A stretch of 64,000 bases of DNA. It comes from Excoecaria cochinchinensis. Its lineage: Eukaryota > Streptophyta > Magnoliopsida > Malpighiales > Euphorbiaceae. Made by a program: the position numbers and the translations under genes. The notes under the pieces are model-generated. The model had not been told where the DNA came from, searched no databases, and worked only from the letters and a program-made list of their open reading frames with translations. Shown here piece by piece: positions 32,888 to 45,680 of the stretch. The stretch is from contig CANTUQ010000020.1 of assembly GCA_947683425.1 (NCBI GenBank), positions 3,260,001-3,324,000 on the forward strand. The letters run 5' to 3'. Each line of letters begins with the position of its first letter. The first letter of the stretch is position 1.

Positions 32888-33889
32888 TGGGGAGGAACAA
32901 AACAACAAGCAATATGCATATACAATATTTATACAATAATAATTTAATGATTCAAAAGTAAAGGCATCAAAATTATATGTAAACATATCTCCAAATTCCT
33001 TACTTGACATGCATAAATATATACATCACAAGCAATTAGGTATTCAATTCATAATTCTCATCATTTCAGGTATACAGATTCAAGGTGTGAGATAAAGCTA
33101 TGCAAGAATTCATATACATTATATACTTGTAATCATGTCCAGAAATACATCTCAACATATGCAACACATTTCAACAAATAGCCTGATTAGTCTAAAAATA
33201 TTCTCTAGAAGTGGATGCGGTCAATTGGATACTGATAGGACACAATATCCCAAGCATATAGAGACATGAGTCTCAAACATGTACTTTTCATATAGAGACC
33301 GAAGTCTCGCATTTAAATCCATATAGACCCATACAGGATCGAAACAAGGATCCAAACGGACCCACATATAGCGTTTTATCATATAGCAGCTGCACACACA
33401 CACTGACCTAAGTAAGCGCTTACTTATCCACTACTATGACTTATTCAGGCTTAAATGACACAACTCAATAATTCATGTATTCATGTACATTGTTCAAAAT
33501 CAGAAACATATACATATATCCAAATATTAATTACTGGAAGTAATAAGAACTTATAATTCATTTTGAAATAATCCATGTATACATGTATACAAATCGAATC
33601 CAGAAACATGTAAATATATTCAAATATCAAACACAGGAGGGAAAAAAAGAACATATAACTCACATTGAAATAACTATATTCATGTAAAATAAACTATAAA
33701 CATGTAAACCATATACATTAATTAATTAACCAGGTATAATAATTGATATTCATACAACTCTCATAATTAAACAATTATTAACTACAAATCAGATTTTAAA
33801 ACTAATTATTTATCAAGCAGTGTAAAAACCCTTAAAAACCAGAAGTTAAAACTTTGCTTTAGAAAAACTGGGCAACAGGTAGAGGCTGG

Positions 33890-34195
33890 TCACGAGACAC
33901 CCAGGCAGTGGTGTCTCGTGACGCTAACATCTCGCAAGCGCCACACAGGAGGGTAGGCAGTCACGGCGTGACCCTCAGTCACGTCTCGTGACGCCTGAGA
34001 GGAGAGGGAAAGAGGTCACGGGATGAGATCTCGTGACACGCAGGGAGACAGGCGAGGTCGCGATGCGTGATGCTCCATCACGTCGCGTGACTTCCCAAGG
34101 AGGGAGATCACGGCGTGATGCTCCATCACGCCACGTGACTTCCCAGGAAGGGAGGTCACGGCGTGATGCCCCATCACGTCTCGTGATCTTCCTCT
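33890..34195 (-). repeat. TCACG/CGTGA palindrome array (solo LTR)
   Basis: Repeated 'AAGGGAGGTCACGGCGTGAT' units and GTCACGTCTCGTGAC palindromes. Confidence 0.8.
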
Positions 34196-35228
34196 CACAA
34201 CTTCTTCTTCTTCCTCACAAAGCCTTCAACATTTCCAGAAAACTTAAAAACCAGAAGAATCGTGAAAACAGAGTACTACCAAAATTCCAACCTCACTTTG
34301 TCTAAAACCATTTTTCATGCAAAAATCATGCTAATACGTACCTTTAAGTCTCCAGAATACATTTACAGCACTTGTGATACAGATAATATATTTTACTAAT
34401 CAAACAGAATTAAAACCAGCACATCAATATCTCAGGATTTCTAATTCAACTCACGCATAAACATCTCATTTACATATTCAAAGATATCCTTCTCTCCAGA
34501 AATCAAGTATACAATATTACATAACTCATGCATTTTGATAAACAAACACACATAAACACATTAGCAACAGAACTGCAAACCGGATCCAGAATGAGGAAAG
34601 ACAGACACACTCCCAAACCTGGAAATGAAGCTCAAAATGTCCACTGAACTCTCAATCCACCACTTTATCCTTTCCCTTATCCTTCCTATTCTCTTCAACA
34701 GATTACATGATCCAATAAAATAAGACCACTATCAATCCAAAGAAAACAGTAATGCAAATCCTTTCTTAAGGAGCAGATGGAGAAAAACTGATAGTCACTT
34801 ACCTTCTGAAGCTTCAAAGCTCAAAATCTAAGCTCTCTAAACAGATGAACACACACATGCAGATGAGAAAAAGAACAGAAAAATGGAGAGGGAAGAGATG
34901 GCTAACGTGAGAGAGAGCAAAAGAGAAGAAAAACTCACGTCTATGGTTTCCAGGAAACTAAAGACATACAGACCTCTTTTCTCCTCACCCACGTGCACAC
35001 ACATTCACTCTCCACTTGGCACACATGCACAAGTTTACAATTCCACTTATTCCTCTTTTACCAAATAGTCCTTGTCAAATTACCTTTTACTCACTAGAAC
35101 AAAATCTGCCAATTAAATTACATGTAATTCTTGCAATAAAATCCTCATTCACTAGTAAATTACTCAATTACCCTTAATTGCCCAATTAAAATCGCTAAAT
35201 CCAATTAAGCCACTTGTGGGGTGTGACA

Positions 35229-35233
35229 ATCTG
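35229..35233. repeat. TSD of solo LTR, right (ATCTG)
   Basis: Matches 32492-32496. Confidence 0.92.
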
Positions 35234-38200
35234 TCCATGGAGTAGTCCACTCTAACCTGCAGAAAGTGAGCTGATTTCGTAAGCCGATCCACAATAACCC
35301 AAACTGAGTCATGTTTCCTCTGAGTCAAAGGTAAACCAGAAACGAAGTCCATGGCGATATCATCCCATTTCCACTCAGGAATGGATAAAGCCATAAGCAA
35401 ACCCGAAGGTACCTGATGCTCGGCCTTTACCTGCTGACAAGTCAAGCACTTGGAAACAAAATCCACAATGTCTCTCTTCATACCGGACCACCAAAAGAAT
35501 TGCTTCATGTCTCGGTACATCTTCTCACTGCCCGGATGCATAGTAAAGACTATACTATGCGCCTCACTCATAAGCTGTCTCCTCAAATCCTCAGATTCTA
35601 GCACACACAAACGATCTCTGAACAAAAGCACCCCATCCTGAACTGAGAACTCTGACTGCTTACCCGATCTGACCTCATGTACAATCCGCTGAAGTCTCAC
35701 ATCATCTCTCTGAGCATCCACAATCCCCTATCTCAAAGTAGGCTTCATACGCAGCTGGGCAAGCAAAGCCCCGTCCGAACCAAATTTCCATTTGAATCGC
35801 CTCAAGAACAAAGCTGAAACTGACTTCCGACTCAAAGCATCAGCGACTACATTGGCTTTACCAGGATGGTAATCCACAATGCTGTCGTAGTCCTTAAACA
35901 ACTCAAGCCATCGGCGCTATCTCATGTTCAACTCTTTCTATGAAAGGAAGTACTTCAAGCTCTTGTGGTCCGAAAAGATCCTACACTTTTCCCCATACAA
36001 GTAGTGACGCCAAATCTTCAAAGCAAAAATCACAGCTGCTAACTCTAAATCATGCATCGGATAGTTCTTCTCATGTGGCTTCAACTGACGAGAAGCATAA
36101 GCCACGACTTTTCCTTCCTGCATCAGCACACATCCAAGACCAACACCCGAAGCATCACTGTAAATGACAAACTCTTTACCCGAGATGGGTTGAGTAAGGA
36201 TAGGTGCCTCAACAAGCAACTGTTTTAACCTTTCAAAACAAGACTGACATCTGTCTGACCACTCAAATCTAACTCCTTTCCTCAATAATCTAGTCATCGG
36301 AGCAGCAATCACAGAAAAACCTTTAACAAACCGGTGGTAATAACCTGCCAAACCGAGGAAACTCCTCACCTCCTGAACATTCCTAGGCGCTTTCCAATCA
36401 ACTATCGCCTGAATCTTGGCTGGATCTACCTAAATACCTCTAGCTGAAACAATGTGACCCAAGAATGATACTTCTCGAAGCCAGAAGTCACACTTGCTAA
36501 GCTTAGCAAACAACTGATGCTCTCTTAACATCTGCAAAACCAATCTGAGATGCTCCTCATGCTCACTCTCATCCTTGGAATACACCAAGATGTCATCAAT
36601 GAACACTACTACAAATCGATCTAAGTATGGCCTAAACACACGATTCATCAGATCCATAAAAGCCGCTGGAGCATTAGCCAAGCCAAACGGCATCATAAGA
36701 AACTCATAGTTGCCATACCTAGTCCGAAATGCAGTCTTAACCACATCAGCATCCTGAACTCGAAGCTGATAATACCCTGATCGAAGATCTATCTTGGAGA
36801 AAACACCTGCACCACGAAGCTGATCAAATAAATCCTCAATCCTAGGCAACGGATACTTGTTCTTCACTGTAACTTTATTAATCTGTCTATAGTCAATACA
36901 CATCCGCAATGATCCATCTTTCTTCTTAACAAACAGAACTGGAGCTCCCCATGGAGATATGCTCGGTCTAATAAACCCCTTATCCAATAACTCTTGTAGC
37001 TGAGATTTAAGTTCCCTCAACTCTACAGGAGCCATCCGATAAGGTGCTCTCGAAATAGGTGCAGTACCTGGCATGATCTCAATGGACAACTCAACCTCTC
37101 TCTCAGGAGGCAAACCAGGCAACTCGCTCGGGAACACATCACTAAACTCCCGCACCATAGGGATGTCCTCAATCTGAACCTGATCCCTCTTGGAATCTAA
37201 CACAACTGCAAGAAAAGCCTCACATCCTTTCCTGATAAATCTCTTGGCTTGCATCGCAGAAATCACATTATTCACAGAACTAGCACCCAAACCTTTCAAA
37301 AACACAAGAGACTGACTTCTATCCCGAAGTACAACTGTCTTCCTATGGCAATCAACTACAGCCCGATGTTTACCCAACCAGTCCATCCCCAAAATCAGAT
37401 CAAACTCTTTGAAAGGTAACTCAATCAGATCCGCTGGAAGAACAACTCCCTCAACAATCAGAGGACAACTCCTAAAGACTCTACTCACACTGACACTATA
37501 CCCTAATGGACTGGTCACACATATCTCATAATCTAACTTATCAACAGAATGCAATTTATCAACAATTTTATCTGTGCACAAATACGAGTGTGTGGAACCA
37601 GGATCAATTAGAGCATATAACTCAGTGTCATGGAGTAGGAACTTACCAGCAATAACATCAGGCGCATCCTGCTCATCTCTGGCCCTCATGGCATAAGCTC
37701 TAACGGCACCCTGAGGAGGACGCTCAACAGTCTCAGAAGCAGCTCCATCTCTATGCCGACCACCTCTACCTCTACCTCGACCTCTACCACGGGTAGCCTG
37801 AGAAGCATTCGAACCAACCCTACTAGCTCCTCCCTGAGGTCCTGAATCCTCAATCGACTGGGGACAACTAACCACTCGGTGCTCAGTGCTCCCACATCTA
37901 AAACATCCCCCAGTGAGCCACCTACACTCACCCCGGTGAGCCTTGCTGCAATTCTCACAAATAGGTATGGCATCAGATTTACCTCCCCTACCAGAACCTG
38001 ACACAGCTGCAGAACCCTGTCTTCTGCCTCTAGAAGCCGGACCAGAAGATAACTCGTCCTGTGGGTTCCTAGATCTCTTACCCGATGAAGATCCTCCACG
38101 AGAAGAGTTCCTCCTCTGAGCTCTCTCTCTCAACACAGTCTCTGATAACTCAGCTCTCACAGCAACCTCTACAATCTGATAATAACTGACCCAAGGTATG

Positions 38201-38971
38201 CACATCAGAGAAATCAAAGCAATCTTCAAAGACTCATTTAACCCCGCTTCAAAATGCTTGCATCTAAAGTCATCAGTCATAACTCCACGTGGGGCATAGC
38301 GAGATAACCTATTAAACTCTTTCTCATAATCTGCTACAGACATAGCCCTCTGTTTCAAACTCAAAAACTGTGCCCATCTCGCATCTCTGTAAGTCTGAGT
38401 GATGTACTTCTTTATAAACTCACCCTCAAAGAACTCCCAAGTAATCGGATCCGGTAGCTGAGGGTGCCTACAAACCAATTCCCACCATTCAAATGCAGAC
38501 CCTTGCAGAAGAACTAGTGCACACTCTACCTGCTGGTCGGGAGGACACCGAATCTCTCTCAAAGCACGCTTTACTTTATCTAACCATCTTTCAGCCAACT
38601 CAGATTCATTCAAACCAGTGCCATAAAAATCTTCAACTCCTGCCCTTCTCAAATTTTCCATAGGTGCTCTAGGAGCAGTCACTCTCTCCAAAACGCTAGC
38701 CATGTCCTGATGCAGTCTGAACATAGCCTCAAAGGGCATGGCTGCGGCCTCGGGCTGGACCCTAGCATGCTGAGCCGACACAGTAACAGAAACAGACTGA
38801 TCTACAGCTGGAGGATTCACACTCTCAGCGGATTCCTCCCGCGCACCATGAGCAGAATTAGAAGCCATCTAAACAAACAAGAAACAACCGTATCAGCCAA
38901 CACAGATCTAGACACATACACATCTAAGAAACTTAGAACAATCACAACAACACCCAGAAACGCCTAAACCA

Positions 38972-38984
38972 TGCTCTGAAACCA
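38972..38984 (-). other. Primer-binding site of element C
   Basis: Minus strand TGGTTTCAGAGCA, same variant as B. Confidence 0.85.
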
Positions 38985-39387
38985 CTAACTGTAACACCCC
39001 CTTCCCATACGTAGGCGATCCCATCCGATAAGGAGTGAGATGCCGTATGAGTCAAGGTGTCACCACACAATAGCAAAGCAAAAATATACATTCATTTATC
39101 ACATACATTCAGAAATACAGAATAATTAAAAACTTTACATGCAGAAAGCAAAGCTGATCATGCATTACTATAATAAACTATTACAATAATGATCTGATCA
39201 ACTAGCTGATACAAAATAATATTACATATATAAAATAGAGATACAAAAGCGGAAGCTGATACAAAACTGATACATGAGAGTTCTATACAAAAAGAATCAT
39301 CATTGATACAAAACTGGGCCCTACACTAAACCCTTCTGTGTTGGCTTGATGACGGCGACTTTCACAAAGCAAACTCCTTCCGCACCT

Positions 39388-39467
39388 GCACGGGTAAAAA
39401 CACCGTGCTAAGCGATAAACGCTTAGTGGGGAAACACACATAAATATTGGACGGCCATTCACAATGG
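39388..39467 (-). promoter_or_regulatory. Conserved LTR hairpin block (C 5' LTR)
   Basis: Same three hairpins as in the sister LTRs. Confidence 0.55.
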
Positions 39468-40139
39468 TCGTCAAGGCATAACACATTTACAAGGCCAATA
39501 TGCAAAGGCTAAACATAATCCATATAAACATGCTATATAATCAATATTTCATACTCATATTCATTCAGAAATAATCCGCTACACATTACATTGATATACT
39601 CATTCAGATAATCCATTTATAGCCAAATCAGATCAAAACAGTTCAAATAAACATTCAAAGAACACCTGCTGACTCTAGGTAGTGGATAACGAGTGTACAG
39701 ACAGTACTTTCCGGGTATGAGCCGATTACAGACAGTACGTTATGGGTACAAATCGATTAAACCATTACACTTTAACTTTCACAGATATTTTCACAAGGGA
39801 CCTTAAATAAGATCCAATATAGAAAAGGGTTCGCGAGGAACCAAACGGGGACCAGATCGAGGTCCAAACAGAACGATGGGCTGCAGCAACAGACTCTATT
39901 AGGCATGCCTAACTATCCACTTACTTGACTCTAGCAGGCTATGCGTCATACAAATCAAATAACAGAATATCGTGTACAAACATCAGAAAAATCATGGTAT
40001 TACGCATTTCGAAGCATTTAAAAGTATGACATGCATCACACAGCAGTAAAGTCCATTCAGAATAAATACCAAATTCATTTCTGAGTTAATAAATAGGAAA
40101 TTTCGGAAAAACGGGCTGAACGGAGAAACGGGCGAGGTT

Positions 40140-40525
40140 GGCTGGTCACAAGGCGTGACTTGCCTCCTCACAGGGCAGGTCACGAGTCGTGACTGAGGGT
40201 CATGCCTCGTGACTTGCTTCGTCCCTCGCAGATCATGTGACGTGATCTTGCAGATCACGCGGCGCTCATGCAGGTCACGCGACGTGACTGGACGTCACGT
40301 CTCGTGACTTGCTTCTCTCTTCAGCCGATCACGCGACATGCCTTCTATCAGGCCGGTCACGAGGCGTGACGGGGAGTCACGTCTCGTGACTGCCTTCCTC
40401 AAGGCCGGTCACGCGTTGTGATAGACAATCACAACTCGTGATTGGCTTTGCTCTGGCAGGTCACGAGTCGTGACTGGAAGTCACGTCTCGTGACTTGCCC
40501 TCTCTTCCTTGGCTAGTCACGCGAC
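40140..40525 (-). repeat. TCACG/CGTGA palindrome array (C 5' LTR)
   Basis: As in the shared LTR, with a few C-to-T or G-to-A changes inside the palindromes. Confidence 0.85.
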
Positions 40526-41431
40526 AAATCTGGAAAATGGGATTTCTACAGTAACTCGATTTCCAGTTTTCCAGAATACAGAAATCAATCCGAAATTTGA
40601 TTCAAAACCAATCAAACCTGTTCTTACCTTCTGGAAAACATCCCAAACAATATAAGCAACATATATACAACCCAGTTTCAACATTTAATCAACCAAATCA
40701 AGAATATATGCAATCAAGTTCATCAAGAACATAAACCCTAGAAATTTACAGTAACTCAAAATCATACAAATCACAAGCAAATATTCCCAAACCTGAAATC
40801 TAATCTTCTCTTCACTTAGTCCCACTGCTCCCAGCAATCTCTTTGCCTTTAGGATCGCGTGGAGCCTCAGCTAAACACAAATATACAACAATGCAACCCT
40901 AAATTAAACCTAAACTCAAGGAAGAAGAAGATGAAAATTACAGTAAGACAAAGACAAGGATATGCACTTACCAAGTTAGGAGCAAGAGTGAGCAATCTCC
41001 ACAACACAACTTGATTAACAGATAGCAAGCAGTAATTAGGAAAGGAAAAAGGAAGAAGAAGATGGAGGTTGAAGGGAAAAAATGTGAATCTGATTTCCTT
41101 TCACTCTTCCTTCATTTCTTTATTCATTTTCCTTTACCTAATACACATGTCATCCTTTTGGTGGTGAAACTTGCTCACTCACACCCTAACCCTACACATC
41201 ACACACACCTAATGCAAACTCAACTAAAACATCCTACAATGGTATGCTCCAATGTACACAAGCAATTCCCAATTAAATACATATTAATGCCATGTATGCA
41301 CCCACATAATAATAAACCCAAAACATACATTTTTACTAAAATACCCTTATGACATGCTGAACACATGCACATGCATGCTCACACAGACAGACAGACAGGC
41401 TCATTCCACTAGGGGCAAATGGGGTGTGACA

Positions 41432-41436
41432 CTCCC
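41432..41436. repeat. Target-site duplication of B/C compound, right (CTCCC)
   Basis: Matches 21943-21947. Confidence 0.93.
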
Positions 41437-42589
41437 AACAATATTCTTTGTACATATGCTCTCTGCAAATGTTTTTACAAATAATTGTAGCAAATATTTT
41501 CAATAAATAGTTTTACATGTACAATTCTTGGTGCATGTCTTCTGGCATAAGAGCTTTAGCGAATACATTTCATAAGTGCTTTTGACGCATGTGGCTCTTT
41601 ATGGGCATATCCTTTGCCAGCATCTTGCATCCACCTTTTTCGCATGCATTCAATACACATATATATGATTTTTCCTTCATATGTTTCATACACATAGTTA
41701 AATTTGCACACATTGCACACACCCAATTCCTTACATAGCTTTCATGTATATAACATATCCCACCTGTCTTTGCATATGATTTTTTACATCTATGCTGATG
41801 AATGACTCTTTACCACATGCATGATCATTTGCATGCATGGTCATTTGCACATAGTTTGCATACATAATCCCTTGTATATATTTATCATGCATGAACTTTT
41901 ACATTTCTTTTTCATTCATGATCATTTGCAAACATGTTAGAATAACGATTCTTAGCGCATGTTCCATAATCTTCCACATGGATATAAGCCATTGGCATAT
42001 ATGACATACGCATAAGCATTTCAGGATCATAGTCCTTTGCATGTCATTTCATAAATGCATAGCCTTTCACATGCATTCCATGCATACATGGTGTCCAATG
42101 CACACTAGATAGTATACATCAGTCCCATGTAGACAAGCTGACTTTTCCCAAAGTCCTCTGAGGAGGAAAAATCTTTAAATCCTCTGAAAAGGCAATTATC
42201 CAAGTCCTCTTAAGAGGTAATTCTCAAGTCCTCTGAAGAGGCAATTCTCAAGTCAACCCAAGTCCGGGGGCAAAGATGCACACGGGTCAGAAGATTGTGG
42301 GTCAGAGTCCATGAAGCAAGACGATGCTTTTTTAGATTTTTCAGGGAGCATCAAAACCTCCCAGTGAGTATCAAAGCCTCTCGGTGAGCATCAAAGTCTC
42401 TCAGTGAGCATCAGAGTCTCCTAGTGAGCATCAAAGTCTCCCAGTGAGCGTAAACTGACAACGACCCCAATAGGCAAGTACTGCCATAGGTACTTATCTC
42501 TTTTATAATTTACCCTACAAATTTGCGTTTTCCTTTTTTTTAGAAAAAAAAGAAAGTTCAAGATAAACATCAGCGATAGAGTAGATCGC

Positions 42590-43510
42590 AACCGAGACTG
42601 CAGTTAGAGAACACTACATCTCACAGATCAAGGTTGTAGTCAGAGAGCACCGCACCTCACAAGGTGGGACTGCAGTTAGAGAACACTGCATCTCACAATT
42701 GAAGTTGCAGTTAGAGAACACTGCTCTTCACACCGATATTGTAGCCAGAGAGTGCTACATCTCACAGTTCATGTGGTAGCCAGACAGTGCTACGCACCTT
42801 ACAGATCGGATGGGGGTTAGTAAGGGAACTTCACAAATCCACTCTTCACACCGGGATTGTAGCCAGAGAGTGCTATATCTCCCAGTTCACGCTGCAGCCA
42901 GAGAGTGTTACACACCTTGCAGCCGAATGGAGGTTAGCAGATCAGACTTTATACTGACCGGATAGAGGGTTAGCCAGAGAATGCCAACGAATAGGGATTG
43001 TGGTCAGAGAGTACCGCTTCTCACCAATCGAAGCTGCGGTTAGAGAAACACTGCTCTTCACATCGAGTTTGTAGTCAGAGAGTGCTACATCTCTTCAACC
43101 CTGCGCAAGCCGAGACGAGGCCAGCAGAAGTCGAAGCTGCAGTTAGAGAAACACTGCTCTTCACATCGAGTTTGTAGTCAGAGAGTGCTACATCTCCTCA
43201 ACACTGCGCGAGCCGAGATGAGGCCAGCAGAAGTAGAAGCTGCGGTTAGAGAAACACTGCTCTTCACACCGAGTTTGTAGCTAGAGAGTGCTACATCTCT
43301 TCAACCCTGTGCAAGTGGAGACGAGGCCAGCAGAAGTCGAAGCTGCAGTTAGAGAAACACTACTCTTCACATCGAGTTTGTAGTCAGAGAGTGCTGCATC
43401 TCCTCAACACTGCGCGAGCCGAGACGAGGCGAGCAGAAGTCGAAGCTGCAGTTAGAGAAACACTGCTCTTCACATCGAGGTTGTAGTCAGAGAGCACTAC
43501 ATCTCACCAA
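42590..43510 (+). repeat. Tandem array related to the 74-bp repeat, higher-order form
   Basis: From about 43010 the unit is about 110 bp: GAAGCTGCGGTTAGAGAAAC... CTTCACATCGAGTTTGTAGT... CTGCGCGAGCCGAGACGAGG. The 74-bp-type half-units are joined to an extra 'GCGAGCCGAGACGAGGCCAG' segment not seen in the copy 1 array, so the array was rebuilt between units. Confidence 0.75.
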
Positions 43511-44094
43511 AGCTGCGTGAGCCGAGATGAGGCCAGTAGAAACAGGTCGAGACGAGACCAGTAAGGGCACATGTACCTACGCAATAAGGTAAGGTCCGGC
43601 ATCCCCAGGTATGTAATTCTCTCTCTTCTTTCTTTGAATTTTGGCTCACCTAGGTGTCTATACACTAGCTTCTCCAAAATTGGGGGTAACTGTAGACACC
43701 GGGTCCCGAGTCGGGTTTAATGTCAAAAAGTGATTTTGGATCCTTAGTAATTACCTCCGAAAAAAATGATAATATATAAATATATAATATAGATTAGGTA
43801 GGTAATATTAGAAATTAATTATTAATGTTGGGTTAATTTAATTTATTTATATTGTAAGTTTAATTAGATAATTAAAATGCATGAAAGATTAAAGATTAAT
43901 TAGTTAATATGTAAAGTGTTTAATTAATTACATAAATTATATGATATATTAAATAGATTAATTATATTAAGATGTAAAATATGTAATGTTTAATTAATAT
44001 GTAATGTGTGTTATTTGAATTAAGTTAAATTAATTAAGAAGTTAAAATGGAGGAAATTACCATTATGACCCAAAACCCAACCCTAATTTTAGGG

Positions 44095-44102
44095 TATAAA
44101 AA
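44095..44102 (+). promoter_or_regulatory. TATA box of Tat-like LTR 2
   Basis: TATAAAAA after CCCTAATTTTAGGG, at the same place as in LTR 1. Element D is inserted about 230 bp downstream. Confidence 0.6.
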
Positions 44103-44326
44103 GGAAAGAATGAAGGGAAATGAGGGGGCTCTCTTTTTCGGCAACTAGGGAAATTAGAAAGAAAAAAAAAAAGAAAACTGAGAGGAGGAGGAGAGAGCTC
44201 TCTCGGCTGAAGAACACAGAAAGACCAAAAAAAATATAGAGAGCAAGAAAGACACAGAGAGAGCAAGAACAAGCCAAAGAAAGAAAAGAAAAAGAAAGGG
44301 AAAAAGAAAGCAAAGAAGAGAAGAGA

Positions 44327-44331
44327 GGAAA
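44327..44331. repeat. Target-site duplication of element D, left (GGAAA)
   Basis: GGAAA is repeated at 52954-52958. Confidence 0.92.
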
Positions 44332-45459
44332 TGTCACACCCCAAAATGGCCCTGGTCGGAAGGTGCATGCTAAGTCGGGATCGGAAGGGTATTTCAGTAA
44401 TTTTGTGCATGTGAAATTTGGAGTGTTAAGGACCTAATTGATAAGATAATTAATTTGGTAAAGAAAGAAATGTGTAAGTGGGTAAAGTGTAATTTGTCTA
44501 AGGACTAAAGAGCATTAAGACAAGATATTTATTAAGGAAAGGTTTGGGTGCATATGAGGGTATGGTACCTTGATTTGGAATGTTGAGTGGAGTTTGGGGT
44601 CCAATTGGATGTTGCCAAGTGGATTGTTAGGTAGGCATTGAAAGAAGAAAAGAAGAAAAGTAAGTGAGTGAGAGAGGAAAACACAGATTTGCAACCCGAT
44701 CTCCCCTCTCACGCCTACTCCTCTTCTTCTCTTCTCCTTTCTTTGCTTCTCCTTTCTCTCACTTTTGGCTTGGATTTGTGTGGCTTGTGTTGTGCTTGGC
44801 TTTGAAGAGGTAAGTTGGATTTACGTTCTGTTCTTCTCTTCATCTTCTTCTCCTGGTTTTGGTTTTGGTTGAGTTAGGGTTTGAAGAATAATTATGGGTT
44901 TTATTTGTGCAAGCTTTGGATTACAAGAAGGAGCAAAATAAAGGCAAGGGAAAGGATTGAGCAGTGATTTGGAAGCTGATTTGGATCGTTATTTCCAGGT
45001 TTGGGAGCATTTTGAATGCATGCAATATTTGAGCTTCTGTGTTCTTCAATCTCAGCATGTCTCTGCCCTATTTTCTCACTAGGCTTATAATTGTGTTTGC
45101 TTAGTCTGATTTCTGGAAATTGATGTGTTCTGGAATATGTATATGCATGAGTATGTGAGTAATTATGTTAGTAATGCATGACAAGTATTGATTTAGAAGT
45201 TCTGAGTTTGTGTTTTGAACCTACTGTAACTTTTAGGGTTTATATTCTTGAATGGGTTTATGCATGATTTTGGTTGATTTAATTGTTGAATTAAGTTGCA
45301 ATGATCTTGTTTATGCTGTTTGGGACATCAATTGGAAGGTAAGATGAGTTATGGAGGTGTTTGAATTAGATTGAAAATAGTTTTTATTGAGTTCTTTGAT
45401 TTTCTGGAAAAGGATGGAAATCTGCAGGTTCGCGATTTCGGGAAAGAAGAAGAGGGCAA

Positions 45460-45680
45460 GAGATGTAGCTCACGTTACGTGAACAAGGCTCACGACGTGA
45501 GCAGATTGCTCACGTTACGTGAGCAATGCTCACGACGTGAGCAATGCTCAAGCAATGCTCACGTTACGTGAGCAATGCTCACGACTTGAGCAATGCTCAC
45601 AACGTGAGCAATGCTCACGACGTGAGCAGATTGCTCACGAGGCGTGAGCAGATTGCTCACGCGACGTGAGCAACCCTCGC
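45460..45680 (+). repeat. GCTCACG/CGTGAGC palindrome array (D 5' LTR)
   Basis: Tandem palindromes such as GCTCACGTTACGTGAGC and GCTCACGACGTGAGC, separated by AAT or AGATT. The 3' LTR array (50202-50352) has fewer units. Confidence 0.9.

Larger units (their letters stand above)
32497..35228 (-). mobile_element. Solo LTR of a related chromovirus family, nested in C
   Basis: 2732 bp, TGTAACACC to GTGTGACA on the plus strand, with a 5-bp TSD ATCTG and no internal region. It is related to D and E LTRs (terminal block with CGTTGGAAGGATA, hairpins, TTCCAGGTTTGGGA) but is not the same family. A solo LTR is the expected result of LTR-LTR recombination. It contains no supportable gene; a palindrome array lies at 33890-34195. 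Confidence 0.92.
31509..38868 (-). pseudogene. gag-pol: Element C gag-pol polyprotein, multiply stopped and split by a solo LTR
   Basis: ATG at 38868; the first 812 codons (to 36430) cover Gag, both knuckles, protease and most of RT. In-frame stops follow: TAG at 36430-36432, 35938-35940, 35917-35919 and 35728-35730 and, beyond the insertion, 31755-31757. Comparison with A and B shows four of the five were CAG and one a lysine codon. The reading frame is interrupted in integrase, between the first and second catalytic aspartates, by the solo LTR 32497-35228; 35229-35721 and 31758-32491 are the two sides. The integrase zinc finger (CLTCQQ) and chromodomain are otherwise kept. It is the most decayed of the three chromovirus bodies. 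Confidence 0.92.
21948..41431 (-). mobile_element. B/C compound: LTR-internal-LTR-internal-LTR chromovirus tandem
   Basis: Three same-orientation LTRs (21948-24368, 29089-31531, 38990-41431) enclose two chromovirus bodies, B (24369-29088) and C (31532-38989). Each body has its own PBS and PPT, and the middle LTR serves as 5' LTR of B and 3' LTR of C. Only the outer ends carry a TSD (CTCCC). This fits one insertion enlarged by unequal recombination, or integration of an already tandem molecule. The polyproteins closely match element A. A solo LTR is nested in C. Confidence 0.93.
38990..41431 (-). repeat. B/C compound LTR 3 (5' LTR of C)
   Basis: 2442 bp, TGTAACACC to GTGTGACA on the plus strand, followed by the TSD CTCCC. 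By eye it is nearly identical to the shared LTR. Confidence 0.94.
41432..43690 (+). mobile_element. Tat/Ogre-like internal region, copy 2, right part
   Basis: Continues copy 2: CATG-rich tract (about 41450-42120, counterpart of 2780-3420), CTCTGAAGAGGCAA repeats (42140-42265), AGCATCAAAG repeats (42345-42450), a repeat array related to the 74-bp family (42590-43510), then GGCTCACCTAGGTGTCTA and the purine tract TTGGGGGTAAC before LTR 2. No gene. Confidence 0.7.
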
